Notes: generated by a model not told the origin, from the letters alone. 64,000 bases of DNA from Cupriavidus pinatubonensis (GCF_019602855.1 NZ_CP080766.1:2542001-2606000), one strand, 5' to 3'; shown: positions 52,421 to 62,741, counted from the first letter of the stretch. Numbers and translations are program-made.

Positions 52421-53686
52421 ATGCTTCTCCCTGGCTCCGTTTTCACACGTACCGCCTCCCAACTCGTCCGCGAAAGCATCAATTCGTGGATCGACGACTA
52501 CGCGCCCAGCATGGGCGCTGCGCTCGCGTACTACACCGTCTTCTCCATTGCCCCATTACTGATGATTGTCATCAGTATTGCGGGCGTGATATTCGGTCCC
52601 GACGCGGCGCGCGGCGAGGTGGTAGGCGAGCTGAATGGACTGATCGGCTCGGAAGGCGCGCAGGCCGTGGAAGAGATGCTGGTGGCCGTCAGCAAGCCTG
52701 CGGCCAGTACGGTGACGGCCATCCTTGGTGTGCTGGCGTTGCTCGTCGGCGCTACCACGGTGTTCTCGGAGCTGCAGTCGGCACTCGACAGAATCTGGCG
52801 CGTTCCGCAGCCCGAAAAGATCTCCGGCCTGTTTTCGCTCATTCGCTCCCGCTTGCTGTCGTTCGGCATGATCCTCGGCATGGGCTTCCTGCTTGTCGTT
52901 TCGTTGCTGCTCAGTGCCGGTATCTCGGCGATGGGCCGGGAATGGGGGCCGCTGCTCGGCATACGGGAGGCCGTCGGGCACGTCCTCGACACCGTCGTGA
53001 GCCTGGTCTTGACGACCGTGGTGTTCGCGATGATCTACAAATTCATGCCGCGGACGAAGGTTCGATGGTTCGACGTCTGGCTCGGCGCCGTCGTCACCGC
53101 GGCGTTATTCACGCTGGGAAAGTTCCTGATCGGCCTGTACATCGGCAAGAGCGGTGTTGCCAGCGGTTATGGCGCCGCAGGGTCGCTGGTGGTATTGCTG
53201 CTATGGGTGTACTACGCTGCGCAGATCTTCCTGCTCGGAGCCGAATTTACCTGGCATTTCGCACAGCGTTTCGGGTCATTGCGGCACAGCGGCCAACTCG
53301 CGCCGCCCGCGCGCATCTTGTACCGGCGCGAGCACGCAGGCGTGGACCAGACTGTTCAGCGCGATGCCGGACACCATCCGCTAAACGGTGGGGATGGCGT
53401 CACCACGCCCATCGTCGCTGTTTATGTCGATGAAATCCTGAGTGCTGCCTGCCGGGCCGGGGAACTAGGACAGGTGACGGCCACTGCTATCGCAGACGCC
53501 GCGGAAAACGCGTTCATGCACTTCCAAAGCCTGGCGAGGACAGATAAGCGGGAACTGCGCGAACGGCTGCGCGAGCTGTCGCTGGCTTTGTCGGTCTTTG
53601 CGGAAGCGGGCGATCTTTCGGCCGAAACGCGGGACCTGATCAAACTTGGGGTGGCGGACGTAAGGGCCTACCTCGACTCCGTTTAA
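52421..53686 (+). CDS. YihY/BrkB-family (UPF0761) membrane protein
   Basis: A 421-residue inner-membrane protein with six predicted helices. The family text MGAALAYYTVFSIAPLLMIVISIAG and SALDRIWRVPQP is unmistakable, followed by SGYGAAGSLVVLLLWVYYAAQIFLLGAEFT. The C-terminal 120 residues are a cytoplasmic extension with two helices. These proteins were once called ribonuclease BN; that activity is not theirs, and their function is unknown (BrkB was linked to serum resistance). The ATG at 52421 gives the family N-terminus; an ATG at 52403 is also in frame. The frame is open upstream through the tandem repeat but that part is not homologous. Confidence 0.88.
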   Translation: MLLPGSVFTRTASQLVRESINSWIDDYAPSMGAALAYYTVFSIAPLLMIVISIAGVIFGPDAARGEVVGELNGLIGSEGAQAVEEMLVAVSKPAASTVTAILGVLALLVGATTVFSELQSALDRIWRVPQPEKISGLFSLIRSRLLSFGMILGMGFLLVVSLLLSAGISAMGREWGPLLGIREAVGHVLDTVVSLVLTTVVFAMIYKFMPRTKVRWFDVWLGAVVTAALFTLGKFLIGLYIGKSGVASGYGAAGSLVVLLLWVYYAAQIFLLGAEFTWHFAQRFGSLRHSGQLAPPARILYRREHAGVDQTVQRDAGHHPLNGGDGVTTPIVAVYVDEILSAACRAGELGQVTATAIADAAENAFMHFQSLARTDKRELRERLRELSLALSVFAEAGDLSAETRDLIKLGVADVRAYLDSV

Positions 53687-53949
53687 GCTGGGGTCCTGTC
53701 AAGAATTACGAAGCTCCCTTCGATTTTTTGCAATCTGCCGGCGTAGCGGTTCCCGCGCAGGGGGTCCCGTTGCCTTTTCCATGCCAGACTGCAGCCCGCA
53801 TGACGGAGAGGCCGCCCTACGGCATGTCCGGGCACGAATAGGCCTGGACCCTGCCCATGTCGGTGCAAGAGACGGGCAGGCATTCGTTTTGCTCACGCGT
53901 GGATGGCATAAGCATGCGCTTGTGCGAACCGGCACTCAGGAGGAAGACA

Positions 53950-54420
53950 ATGGAATCGACGGAATCGAGCGCAACAGGCAGTAGTTTCACGCCAGGCGCA
54001 CATAGGGAGACATCGTATGAAGACGTGGGGCAGTCTCCGCGCCCTGCCTCTGCAAATACCATGACCCCGGATGCGAACGCTACAGCGGAAGCGAATGCAT
54101 CGCGAGACCTGTCACGCGAGTTGGACAGGTTGCTGGAGCGACTTCCCGGTCTTGCCGGTGAGGATAGGGACAAGGCGAAAGCGGAGTTCCTGAAATTCGC
54201 CGCGAAATCCACCAGGACCACCGCCGAACTGGTAGCCAAGTCAGCGGACGTCGCCAAGCGTGTCACCGGACGGGTAAAGAATGAGTGGGAGACGGGACGA
54301 GAATGCGCTGAATCGTTCGTCAACGCGCATCCGCTTCGGGCCGCGTGGATGGCGTTGGGGGTCGGCATACTGCTCGGTGCGAAGCTCTTTGGTCACTCAC
54401 ACCGCGATGGTAGCTTTTAG
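53950..54420 (+). CDS. DUF883/YqjD/ElaB-like membrane-anchored protein
   Basis: A 156-residue protein with a long disordered front rich in S, T and E, a helical, charged middle (about 60-130: SRELDRLLERLPGLAGEDRDKAKAEFLKFAAKST), and a C-terminal membrane helix (RAAWMALGVGILLGAKLFG) with a short basic end. The final HPLRAAWMALGVGILLG text is the DUF883 signature. In E. coli, YqjD and ElaB anchor stationary-phase ribosomes to the inner membrane; the same role here is inferred. AGGAGGAAG precedes the ATG at 53950. A perfect hairpin follows the stop. Confidence 0.85.
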   Translation: MESTESSATGSSFTPGAHRETSYEDVGQSPRPASANTMTPDANATAEANASRDLSRELDRLLERLPGLAGEDRDKAKAEFLKFAAKSTRTTAELVAKSADVAKRVTGRVKNEWETGRECAESFVNAHPLRAAWMALGVGILLGAKLFGHSHRDGSF

Positions 54421-54423
54421 TCG

Positions 54424-54443
54424 TACGACGCCAATGCGTCGTA
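54424..54443 (+). terminator. Hairpin directly after DUF883 gene
   Basis: TACGACGC-N4-GCGTCGTA, a perfect 8-bp stem starting four bases after the stop codon. No T-tract follows. A transcript-end role is inferred. Confidence 0.5.
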
Positions 54444-54460
54444 GCTGCCGAGGTCAAGAT

Positions 54461-54493
54461 TAAAAAGACGCCAGGGCGCCATGGCGCCACTGG
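54461..54493 (-). terminator. Rho-independent terminator of the catA-benABCD operon
   Basis: On the minus strand a GC-rich inverted repeat (CCAG and GGCGCC arms, 54471-54493, with a bulged T) is followed within four bases by TTTTT (54466-54462). It lies 50 bases past the benD stop and fits an intrinsic terminator for the benzoate operon. Confidence 0.7.
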
Positions 54494-54542
54494 CTGGACA
54501 GCGCGGGCAGCGACGGACGCCACCCCACGCAGGACAAACGGC

Positions 54543-55328
54543 TTAGCCCTGATCTCCGCCACCAACCGGCAGCACCGTCCCGGTAATGTAGGACGCCTCG
54601 TCCGACGCCAGGAACAGGATCGCGCCGACCTGCTCGTCGATGGTGCCGTAGCGGTGCATCAGGCTCGAGCCGATGGTCTGATCGACGATGCCCTGGTACC
54701 ACTCGGCTTCCTGCGGCGTTTGCTCGGACGTATTGCGCGGGATGCGGCGCGGCGGGGCTTCCGTGCCGCCGGTGGCGACCGCATTGACGCGGATACCTTC
54801 GCCGGCGTGTTCGAACGCAAGGCTAGCAGTCAGCGCATTGACGCCGCCCTTGGCCGCGGCATACGGCACGCGGTGGATACTGCGTGTAGCGATCGACGAC
54901 ACATTGACGATTGTGCCCTGGCGCCGCTCGACCATGCCGGGCAGCGCCGCGCGGCAGCTCCACAGCGTGGGGAACAGCGAGCGGCGGATCTCGGCTTCGA
55001 TCTGCTCTGCTTCGTAGTGCTGGTAAGGCTTGGCCCAGATGGTGCCGCCGACATTGTTGATGAGCACGTCGACACGACCGTGCGCAGAGAGTGCCGTATC
55101 GATCATGGCCCTGGCGCCGGCATAGGTTTCCAGGTCGACGATCACCGCCGTGGCGCGGCCGTCCTGCGCGGCAATTTCGGCCACAACCTCATGGACGAGT
55201 TCCGACCGGTCAGCGAGCACGAGGATGGCTCCCTCGGCCGCTGCGCGCAGCGCCACGCCGCGGCCGATGCCCTGTGCCGCGCCGGTGATGACGACGATCT
55301 TGCCTTCAAAACGATTGGAAGTGCTCAT
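54543..55328 (-). CDS. benD: BenD, dihydroxycyclohexadiene carboxylate dehydrogenase
   Basis: A 261-residue SDR enzyme that oxidises 1,6-dihydroxycyclohexa-2,4-diene-1-carboxylate to catechol with NAD+ and loss of CO2. Cofactor motif TGAAQGIGRG is at residues 15-24; catalytic text is NVSSIATR (Ser) and VPYAAAKGGVNAL (Tyr/Lys). The C-terminus ends VLPVGGGDQG. It is the last gene of the ben operon, five bases after benC. Its match to xylL/benD is inferred from operon position and SDR features together. Confidence 0.92.
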   Translation of the reverse strand: MSTSNRFEGKIVVITGAAQGIGRGVALRAAAEGAILVLADRSELVHEVVAEIAAQDGRATAVIVDLETYAGARAMIDTALSAHGRVDVLINNVGGTIWAKPYQHYEAEQIEAEIRRSLFPTLWSCRAALPGMVERRQGTIVNVSSIATRSIHRVPYAAAKGGVNALTASLAFEHAGEGIRVNAVATGGTEAPPRRIPRNTSEQTPQEAEWYQGIVDQTIGSSLMHRYGTIDEQVGAILFLASDEASYITGTVLPVGGGDQG

Positions 55329-55333
55329 GACAG

Positions 55334-56416
<1,083 letters not shown>

Positions 56417-56908
56417 TCAGATGTGATAGATGTCGATAACCTGGTTGATGTAGTCGTTCTTGAGCACGACATACTTGTCCAGGATCTGCGGGTGCGCGCC
56501 GGCAAAGTCGATCACGTAGCGCGACATGCCGAAGTAGCTGTAGTTGGTCTGGTACCGGTGCGCGAGCGTGTGCCAGTTGAAGCGTACGGTCAGCTTGTCG
56601 CCGTCGCGTTCCACGATCTCCACGTTGCTGAGGTTGTGGCACGTGCGCGTGTCCGGAATCGTCGCGCTCGAACGCTCGGTCTTGATGCGAAAGATGCGGT
56701 CTTCCAGGCCCTGGCGGCTCGGGTAGAAGATCAGCGAGATCTCGCGCTCCGGATCGGTGATGAGCTGGCCGTCGTCGTCCCAGCACGGCATCCAGAAGCG
56801 CGCCTCGGCGTGGTAGCAGGTCAGCCACTCGTCCCACTGCTCGTCGTCAAGCAGGCGGGCTTCGCGGTACAGGAACGCCTGGACGGCGGCGATGTCGACG
56901 GTGCTCAT
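56417..56908 (-). CDS. benB: BenB, benzoate 1,2-dioxygenase small subunit
   Basis: A 163-residue beta subunit of the ring-hydroxylating dioxygenase, a cone-shaped (NTF2-like) fold that gives structural support. Text typical of the family: [39 protein letters not shown] and [21 protein letters not shown]. The ATG overlaps the benA stop by four bases, so the two subunits are translated together. Confidence 0.95.
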   Translation of the reverse strand: MSTVDIAAVQAFLYREARLLDDEQWDEWLTCYHAEARFWMPCWDDDGQLITDPEREISLIFYPSRQGLEDRIFRIKTERSSATIPDTRTCHNLSNVEIVERDGDKLTVRFNWHTLAHRYQTNYSYFGMSRYVIDFAGAHPQILDKYVVLKNDYINQVIDIYHI

Positions 56909-58302
56909 GCGGCGCTCCCGTTGCAGTCTTCCGTGTCTTGTTCGGCCATGGCCTTCTTCATGACGTCGAGCCAGTAGCGGTGTTGCACGGTGTAGAGCCC
57001 TTCATCCTCGGTCCGCACGCCGCTCATGACGGGGTTCAGGCCGATGCGTTGCGCCGCTTCATCGGGGCCTTCGATCCAGTGCTTGGAGCCGCGGCACATG
57101 TCGTTCCAGGCCAGCGCGCTGCCGTTGTAGCCCTGCTGACAGGCGCGGAATTCCTCGAGATCGTCCGGCGTGGCCATGCCGCTCACGTTGAAGAAATCTT
57201 CGTACTGGCGGATGCGGCGCGCACGGGCGTCGTCGGGTTCTCCCTTCGGCGCGATGCAGTAGATCGTGACTTCGGTCTTGTCGACCGACAGCGGGCGCAG
57301 CAGGCGGATCTGCGAGCCGAACTGGTCCATCAGGTACACGTTCGGGTACAGGCACAGGTTGCGCGAGTTCTGGATCATCCAGTCCGCGGTTTCCTCTCCG
57401 CAGCGCTCGGCGAATTCAGCGCGGCGCGCGAAGTTGGGCCGGTCTTCCGGGTTGGCCCAGCGCGTCCACAGCAGCATATGGCCATGATCGAACGCGTAGA
57501 AGCCGCCGCCTTGCTGGCCCCACTTGCCGGCATCCATCGCGCGGATCTTGTCTTCGCGCTCGTTCTGCTGCTTGCGGTGGTTGGTGGTGGCCGCGTAGTT
57601 CCAGTGCACGGCGGATACGTGGTAGCCGTCGGCGCCGTTTTCGGCCTGCAGCTTCCAGTTGCCTTCGTAGGTGTAGGTGGACGAGCCGCGCAGCACTTCC
57701 AGGCCATCGGGCGACTGGTCGGCAATCATGTCGATGATGCGTGCCGCATCGCCGAGGAAATCCTTGAGCGGCAGCACTTCGTCATTGAGGCTGCCGAACA
57801 GGAAGCCGCGGTAGTTCTCGAAGCGCGCCACCTTCTTCAGGTCGTGCGAGCCTTCCTTGTTGAAGCACTCGGGGTAGCCGGCGCCTTCGGGGTCCTTCAC
57901 CTTGAGCAGCTTGCCGCTGTTGTTGAAGGTCCAGCCGTGGAACGGGCAGGTGTAGGTGGCCTTGTTGCCGCGCTTGTGCCGGCACAGCATGGCGCCGCGG
58001 TGGGTGCATGCGTTGATGAAGGCATTCAGTTCGCCCTGGCGGTTGCGGGCGATGAACACGGGCTGGCGGCCCATGTGCGTGGTGTAGTAGTCGTTGTTGT
58101 TCGGGATTTGGCTTTCGTGGGCCAGGTAGATCCAGTTGCCCTCGAAGATGTGCTTCATCTCGAGTTCGAACAGTGCTTCGTCGGTGAACGCGCTGCGATG
58201 CAGGCGGTAGTCGCCGGTCTCATGGTTTTCGACGAGGAACTGGTCGAGCGAGAGGCGCGGGCGAGCGGGGGCCGTGCCCCGGTCCACGTGGATGGGGATC
58301 AT
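56905..58302 (-). CDS. benA: BenA, benzoate 1,2-dioxygenase large subunit
   Basis: A 465-residue catalytic subunit. The Rieske centre is [14 protein letters not shown]...CPFHGW (C-x-H ... C-x2-H), near residues 98-123. The mononuclear iron site includes the 2-His-1-Asp set with [13 protein letters not shown] (the Asp and His ligands). It adds both atoms of O2 to benzoate to give the cis-diol. The ATG at 58302 follows AGGAGA at a good distance; the frame is open to 58389 but that part is without homology. benB overlaps it by four bases. It lies 96 bases after catA, in the same direction. Confidence 0.96.
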   Translation of the reverse strand: MIPIHVDRGTAPARPRLSLDQFLVENHETGDYRLHRSAFTDEALFELEMKHIFEGNWIYLAHESQIPNNNDYYTTHMGRQPVFIARNRQGELNAFINACTHRGAMLCRHKRGNKATYTCPFHGWTFNNSGKLLKVKDPEGAGYPECFNKEGSHDLKKVARFENYRGFLFGSLNDEVLPLKDFLGDAARIIDMIADQSPDGLEVLRGSSTYTYEGNWKLQAENGADGYHVSAVHWNYAATTNHRKQQNEREDKIRAMDAGKWGQQGGGFYAFDHGHMLLWTRWANPEDRPNFARRAEFAERCGEETADWMIQNSRNLCLYPNVYLMDQFGSQIRLLRPLSVDKTEVTIYCIAPKGEPDDARARRIRQYEDFFNVSGMATPDDLEEFRACQQGYNGSALAWNDMCRGSKHWIEGPDEAAQRIGLNPVMSGVRTEDEGLYTVQHRYWLDVMKKAMAEQDTEDCNGSAA

Positions 58303-58398
58303 GGAATCGTCTCCTGATTCGGTGTCTTTCGGCCCGTTGGTGGAACCGGGCGGCCGTCCCCGGTGGGTGCTGCCTGCCGGCAGCGTCATCTGGAAGCC

Positions 58399-59322
58399 TC
58401 AGGCGGCAGCGCGGGTGCGCTCGACTTCGGCCGAAGGCGCGTTGTCGCGCTCGTTGTTCAGGCGGAAGTCGAAGTCGATCGAGGCGAACGGCTTGTCCAC
58501 GCCATGCTTGTCCAGTGCTGCCGGGTCGCTCACGCGGGTCACGGCCGGCACCAGGCCTTCACGGCTGGCGAACGCGAAGTCGTCCCACAGGTACTCGTCG
58601 CCGTCGATGTTGATTTGCGTGGTCAGCTTGCGGTGGCCCGGCGCGGACACGAAGAAGTGGATGTGCGCGGGACGGCGGCCGTGGCGCGCCAGTTGGTCCA
58701 GCAGGCGCTGCGTGGTGCCTTGCGGCGGGCAGCCATAGCCCATCGGCACATTGCTGCGGAACTGGTAGCGGCCCTTGTCGTCGGTGACGATGGTCCGGCG
58801 CAGGTTGAAGTGCGACTGCGTCTTGTCGAAGAACGAGTAGTTGCCCATCAGGTTGGCGTGCCACACCTCGACCTTGGCGCCCGGCAGCGGCTTGCCTTCG
58901 CCGTCATAGACGGTGCCCTGCATGAACAGCACTTCACCCTTGTCGGCTTCGCTGCCGTCGTCCAGGCGGGCGAAGCCCTTGCTTTCCGGTGCGCCGGCCA
59001 CGTACAGCGGGCCTTCGATGGTGCGCGGGGTGCCGCCGGAGATACCGGCCTTGGCGTCGGCCTCGTCTGCACGGACGTCCAGGAAGCGTTCCAGACCCAA
59101 TCCTGCCGCAAGCAGACCCAGTTCCTGCGTGGCGCCGGCCTCGGCCATGTACTCGATACCCTTCCACACTTCGCTCTGGCTCAGGTCGAGGTCTTCGATG
59201 GCCTTGAACAGGTCGGTGGTCAGGCGCAGCACGACCTGCTGCACACGTGCGTTCGCGGTGCCCTGCGTGGCGGTATCGACGATGAATTGCTTGGCCAGTG
59301 CCTCGATCTCTGCATGCGTCAT
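58399..59322 (-). CDS. catA: CatA, catechol 1,2-dioxygenase
   Basis: A 307-residue intradiol dioxygenase that cleaves catechol to cis,cis-muconate with a non-haem Fe3+. The N-terminal helical cap (residues 1-100) is of the catechol type. The iron ligands are in GNYSFFD (Tyr), GRYQFRSNVPMGY (Tyr) and RPAHIHFFVSAPGH (two His). GGAG precedes the ATG at 59322. It is the first gene of the operon that continues with benABCD; the CatR-type sites lie in the region before it. No second catA is in the window. Confidence 0.96.
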   Translation of the reverse strand: MTHAEIEALAKQFIVDTATQGTANARVQQVVLRLTTDLFKAIEDLDLSQSEVWKGIEYMAEAGATQELGLLAAGLGLERFLDVRADEADAKAGISGGTPRTIEGPLYVAGAPESKGFARLDDGSEADKGEVLFMQGTVYDGEGKPLPGAKVEVWHANLMGNYSFFDKTQSHFNLRRTIVTDDKGRYQFRSNVPMGYGCPPQGTTQRLLDQLARHGRRPAHIHFFVSAPGHRKLTTQINIDGDEYLWDDFAFASREGLVPAVTRVSDPAALDKHGVDKPFASIDFDFRLNNERDNAPSAEVERTRAAA

Positions 59323-59381
59323 TTGTCTGCTCCGGGGATGTGATTGTCTGGTAGTGTCGGGGTCGAACGGTCAGTCAGATA

Positions 59382-59396
59382 ATGCGTTTGGGGTAT
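59382..59396. promoter_or_regulatory. CatR/BenM-type site 1 (ATGC-N7-GTAT)
   Basis: A one-mismatch match to the LysR-type consensus ATAC-N7-GTAT used by CatM/BenM regulators, about 60 bases upstream of catA. It lies in the divergent region between catA and the regulator gene. Confidence 0.6.
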
Positions 59397-59426
59397 CAAG
59401 ACTTGCCGTTCGACTTGGTACGGAGC

Positions 59427-59441
59427 ATAGTTGACGGGTAT
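59427..59441. promoter_or_regulatory. CatR/BenM-type site 2 (ATAG-N7-GTAT)
   Basis: A second one-mismatch match to ATAC-N7-GTAT, 45 bases from site 1, so the two lie about four helical turns apart. Confidence 0.6.
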
Positions 59442-59475
59442 TTGAGGCGTCCAACACTGATTTAGTATCTTCTTT

Positions 59476-59490
59476 ATACCTGCTGGGTAT
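59476..59490. promoter_or_regulatory. CatR/BenM-type site 3 (ATAC-N7-GTAT, perfect), overlapping the regulator start
   Basis: A perfect match whose right arm reaches into the ATG of the LysR gene at 59489. Binding here would block the regulator's own expression, as in self-controlled LysR genes. Confidence 0.75.
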
Positions 59491-60418
59491 GACCATAGAA
59501 TTGAGACACCTGCGCTACTTCGTCGCCGTCGCGGAGGAACGCAACTTCACCCGCGCGGCCGAGCGCCTGCATATTGCGCAACCTCCGCTGAGCCGCCAGA
59601 TCCAGCAATTAGAGGAGGTGCTCGGTGTCCAGTTGTTCGAGCGCAATACGCGGCCGCTGCGGCTGACCGACACCGGGCGCTTCTTTTACACGCACGCGCT
59701 GCAGCTGCTAGCGCAGACGTCGGAGCTGGAGGCCATGACGCGGCGCGTGGCCAAGATAGAGCGCAAGATGTCGGTCGGCTTTGTCGGCTCCACGCTGTAC
59801 GGCATGCTGCCGCGGATCATCCGGCGCTTTCGCACCGAGCATCCCGATATCGAGATGAGCCTGCACGAGATGTCGACCATGGACCAGATCAAGGCGCTCA
59901 AGGACGGGCGCATCGATGTGGGCTTCGGCCGCATCCGGCACGACGACCCGGCCGTGCGGCGCGTGGTGCTGCGCGAGGAGCGCATGATCGTGGCGTTGCC
60001 GCTCGGGCACCCGCTGGCTGCGGGGCGAAAGACGCTGTCGCTGCATGACCTGGTGGAGGAGTCGCTGATCATCTTCCCCAAGGCGCCGCGGCCCAGTTTC
60101 GCCGACCAGGTGCTTGCGGCGTTCCATGATCGCGCCTTGAAGCCGCGCCGGCTGCATGAGGTGCGCGAACTGCAGATCGCGCTGGGGCTGGTCGCGATGG
60201 GCGAGGGGATTTCGGTGGTGCCGAGCAGTGTGTACGGCCTCAAGCGCGACGATGTGAGCTATGTCGAACTCGACGACCCGAGCCTGGTGTCGCCGATCAT
60301 CATGAGCATGCGCATGCTCGATGAATCGCAGGACCTGCGTGAGATGCAGGCGATGATCTACCAGCTCTACGAAGAACTGGGCATTCCGTACAACCCGCCG
60401 GGCCACGAGAGCGCTTAA
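59489..60418 (+). CDS. catR: LysR-family regulator of catechol/benzoate genes (CatR/CatM/BenM type)
   Basis: A 309-residue regulator. The HTH is at residues about 5-65 (IELRHLRYFVAVAEERNFTRAAERLHIAQPPLSRQIQQLEEVLGVQLFERNTRPLRLTDTG is its general shape). The effector domain shows MSVGFVGSTLYGMLPRIIRR and IFPKAPRPSFADQVLA, which is close to BenM/CatM proteins that respond to cis,cis-muconate and benzoate. It is divergent from catA-ben and parallel to catB, with matching ATAC-N7-GTAT sites on both sides. The name catR is by analogy. Confidence 0.88.
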   Translation: MTIELRHLRYFVAVAEERNFTRAAERLHIAQPPLSRQIQQLEEVLGVQLFERNTRPLRLTDTGRFFYTHALQLLAQTSELEAMTRRVAKIERKMSVGFVGSTLYGMLPRIIRRFRTEHPDIEMSLHEMSTMDQIKALKDGRIDVGFGRIRHDDPAVRRVVLREERMIVALPLGHPLAAGRKTLSLHDLVEESLIIFPKAPRPSFADQVLAAFHDRALKPRRLHEVRELQIALGLVAMGEGISVVPSSVYGLKRDDVSYVELDDPSLVSPIIMSMRMLDESQDLREMQAMIYQLYEELGIPYNPPGHESA

Positions 60419-60421
60419 GCC

Positions 60422-60436
60422 ATACCTAACGGGTAT
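60422..60436. promoter_or_regulatory. CatR/BenM-type site 4 (ATAC-N7-GTAT, perfect) before catB
   Basis: A perfect match lies two bases after the regulator stop and 83 bases upstream of catB, so the same regulator probably activates catB. Confidence 0.75.
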
Positions 60437-60518
60437 GCGACGAGACATCATCGGTCTTGGACAGCCGGAAATCAGGCTCCCATACTTTCGCATACGACAT
60501 CCACTGTATCGAGAAGGT

Positions 60519-61637
60519 ATGAAAGCGACGATTTCTTCCATTGAGGCCATCCTGGTCGACCTGCCCACCATCCGGGCCCATCAACTGGCCATGGCCACCA
60601 TGCAGCAGCAGACGCTGGTGATCGTGCGGCTGCGCTGCAGCGACGGCATCGAAGGCATCGGCGAGGCCACCACCATCGGCGGCCTTTCCTATGGCGATGA
60701 AAGCCCCGAAGGCATCAAGCTGGCGATCGACACTTACCTGGCGCCTGCGCTGGCCGGCGAAGATGCGACCAATGTCCATGCCGCCATGGCACGCCTGAAC
60801 ACGATCGCGCGCGGCAATCGCTTTGCCAAGTCGGCGCTGGAGACAGCGCTGCTTGATGCGCAGGGCAAGCGCCTCGGTGTGCCGCTCGCCACGCTGCTCG
60901 GCGGCGCCGTGCGCGCCACGCTCCCTGTCCTGTGGACGCTGGCCAGCGGTGATACGGCACGCGATATCGACGAAGCCGAGCGGCTGCTGGCCGAACGTCG
61001 TCACAACACGTTCAAGCTCAAGATCGGCCGGCGCAGCGTGCGTGATGACGTGGCGCATGTGTCCGCCATCAAGCGCGCGCTGGGTGACCGTGCACGCGTG
61101 ACGGTGGATGTCAACCAGGCGTGGAACGAGGCCGATGCCGCGGGTGGTATTGCCATGCTCGAAGCCGCTGGCATCGACCTGATCGAGCAACCCACGCCGC
61201 GTGAGCAACGTACGGCGCTGGCCCGTCTGGCGGCGCGCTTCGTCGTGCCGATCATGGCGGATGAAGCGGTATGTGGCCCAGAAGATGCCATGGAACTCGC
61301 GCGCATCGGCGGTGCCGATGTGTTCGCGCTGAAGATCGCGAAATCGGGCGGCATCTTCGGCATGCTGCGCACGGCAGCGGTTGGCGATGCCGCGGGTATC
61401 GCGCTATACGGCGGTACGATGCTGGAAGGCAGCGTGGGCACCATCGCTGCCGCGCACGGCTTCTGCACGCTGCCGCAACTTGCGTGGGGCACAGAGTTGT
61501 TCGGCCCGCTGCTGCTCAAGGACGATGTAGTCGTGCAGCGGCCCGAATATCGCGATTTCAGCCTGCACCTGCCCGCAGGCCCGGGACTGGGCCTCGCGCT
61601 CGATGAAGACAAGCTCGCGCACTACCGTCGCGCGTGA
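60519..61637 (+). CDS. catB: CatB, muconate cycloisomerase
   Basis: A 372-residue enolase-superfamily enzyme that converts cis,cis-muconate to muconolactone with Mn2+/Mg2+. The residues are in TFKLKIGRR (KxK), VTVDVNQAW (Asp), DLIEQPTPR (Glu), PIMADEAV (Asp/Glu) and ALKIAKSGG (Lys). The N-terminal ATTIGGLSYGDESPEG segment is typical of proteobacterial CatB. The ATG at 60519 has AAGG only two bases before it, which is close; an in-frame ATG at 60435 is far from the family start. A catC gene does not follow; the next gene is convergent. Confidence 0.93.
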   Translation: MKATISSIEAILVDLPTIRAHQLAMATMQQQTLVIVRLRCSDGIEGIGEATTIGGLSYGDESPEGIKLAIDTYLAPALAGEDATNVHAAMARLNTIARGNRFAKSALETALLDAQGKRLGVPLATLLGGAVRATLPVLWTLASGDTARDIDEAERLLAERRHNTFKLKIGRRSVRDDVAHVSAIKRALGDRARVTVDVNQAWNEADAAGGIAMLEAAGIDLIEQPTPREQRTALARLAARFVVPIMADEAVCGPEDAMELARIGGADVFALKIAKSGGIFGMLRTAAVGDAAGIALYGGTMLEGSVGTIAAAHGFCTLPQLAWGTELFGPLLLKDDVVVQRPEYRDFSLHLPAGPGLGLALDEDKLAHYRRA

Positions 61638-61642
61638 GCCAG

Positions 61643-61669
61643 CGGTAGTGTCCGTTCAGGGCACTACCG
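61643..61669. terminator. Hairpin between convergent catB and antiporter genes
   Basis: CGGTAGTG-N11-CACTACCG, an 8-bp perfect stem, lies between and partly inside the two gene ends (the antiporter stop is at 61656). It suits a shared terminator, though no T-tract is present. Confidence 0.5.
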
Positions 61670-62741
61670 ACAGGAACAGGTAGGCGGCCAGGATCACAAG
61701 GTGCACGACACCTTGCAGGATCGTGGTTCGGCCCCTGCCCAGCGTGAGCGACGACACCACCAGCGTCAGCATCAGCAGCACCGTTTCCTTGGCGCCGAGT
61801 CCGAGTTCGAGCGGTTGCCCGATCCAGATGAAGACTGCCGCCACGGCCGGAATGGTCAGGCCGATGCTGGCCAGTGCGGAGCCGAGCGCGAGGTTCAGGC
61901 TCGTCTGGAGCCGGTCCGCTCGCGCCGCGCGCAACGCGGCCAGGCCTTCGGGCAGCAGCACCATGGCCGCGATGATGATTCCGACCACCGCGGCGGGCGC
62001 GCCGGCACGCAACACGGCGGCCTCCACCGACGGCGACAGCAGCTTGGCCAGACCGACGACGAGCACCAGGCAGACCACCAGCAGCAAACCGCTGATCGCA
62101 GCCACACGGCCTGGCGGGGGCGGGGCGTGGACGTTCTCGTCCGAGCTGCCTTCCGCAAGGAAATAGTCGCGGTGGCGCACGGTCTGCACGAACACGAACG
62201 AGCCATACAGCACGAGCGACATCACGCCGGCAAAGCCAAGTTGCGCGGGCGTGAGCACCGGGCCCGGCGAACTGCTGGTGTAGTTGGGCAGCACCATGGT
62301 CAGCACCAGCAGCGCAGCCAGCACGGCCATGGCGGCATTTGCGCCCGGTGCCTGGAACACCTGCTCGCGATGGTGCAGCCCGCCGACGAACAGGCATAGA
62401 CCGACGATGCCATTGCAGATCAGCATGACCGCGGCGAACACCGTGTCACGCGCAAGGCCGGCTTTCTCAGGCCCGGATGACAGCATTACGGAGACGATCA
62501 ACGCAACCTCGATCACGGTCACCGCAATGGCGAGCACCAGCGTGCCGAACGGTTCTCCGACCTTATGGGCGACCACTTCCGCATGATGTACGGCGGCGAA
62601 CACCGCGCCGGCCAGCGCGGGCGCCATCAGCATGATCAGCCAGCCCTGGGTGGGCAAGCCAAGTCCGGCGGCGAGAATCGCCGCCGCGGCAAGCGGGGCC
62701 CACACGGTCCACGCCGGCAGCTTGTTGGAAGTCAGTGCCAT
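61656..62741 (-). CDS. CaCA-family cation/proton antiporter (ChaA-like)
   Basis: A 361-residue inner-membrane protein with eleven predicted segments. The two inverted CaCA repeats are visible, with VTVIEVALIVSVML (first Glu) and VVGIIIAAMVLLPEGLAAL, ending SALASIGLTIPAVAA (second acidic repeat). ChaA-type proteins exchange Ca2+, Na+ or K+ for H+. The start at 62741 fits the family N-terminus; a long open frame upstream is not homologous. A GAAAGGA site is present at a rather large distance. It is convergent with catB. Confidence 0.88.
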   Translation of the reverse strand: MALTSNKLPAWTVWAPLAAAAILAAGLGLPTQGWLIMLMAPALAGAVFAAVHHAEVVAHKVGEPFGTLVLAIAVTVIEVALIVSVMLSSGPEKAGLARDTVFAAVMLICNGIVGLCLFVGGLHHREQVFQAPGANAAMAVLAALLVLTMVLPNYTSSSPGPVLTPAQLGFAGVMSLVLYGSFVFVQTVRHRDYFLAEGSSDENVHAPPPPGRVAAISGLLLVVCLVLVVGLAKLLSPSVEAAVLRAGAPAAVVGIIIAAMVLLPEGLAALRAARADRLQTSLNLALGSALASIGLTIPAVAAVFIWIGQPLELGLGAKETVLLMLTLVVSSLTLGRGRTTILQGVVHLVILAAYLFLSVVP

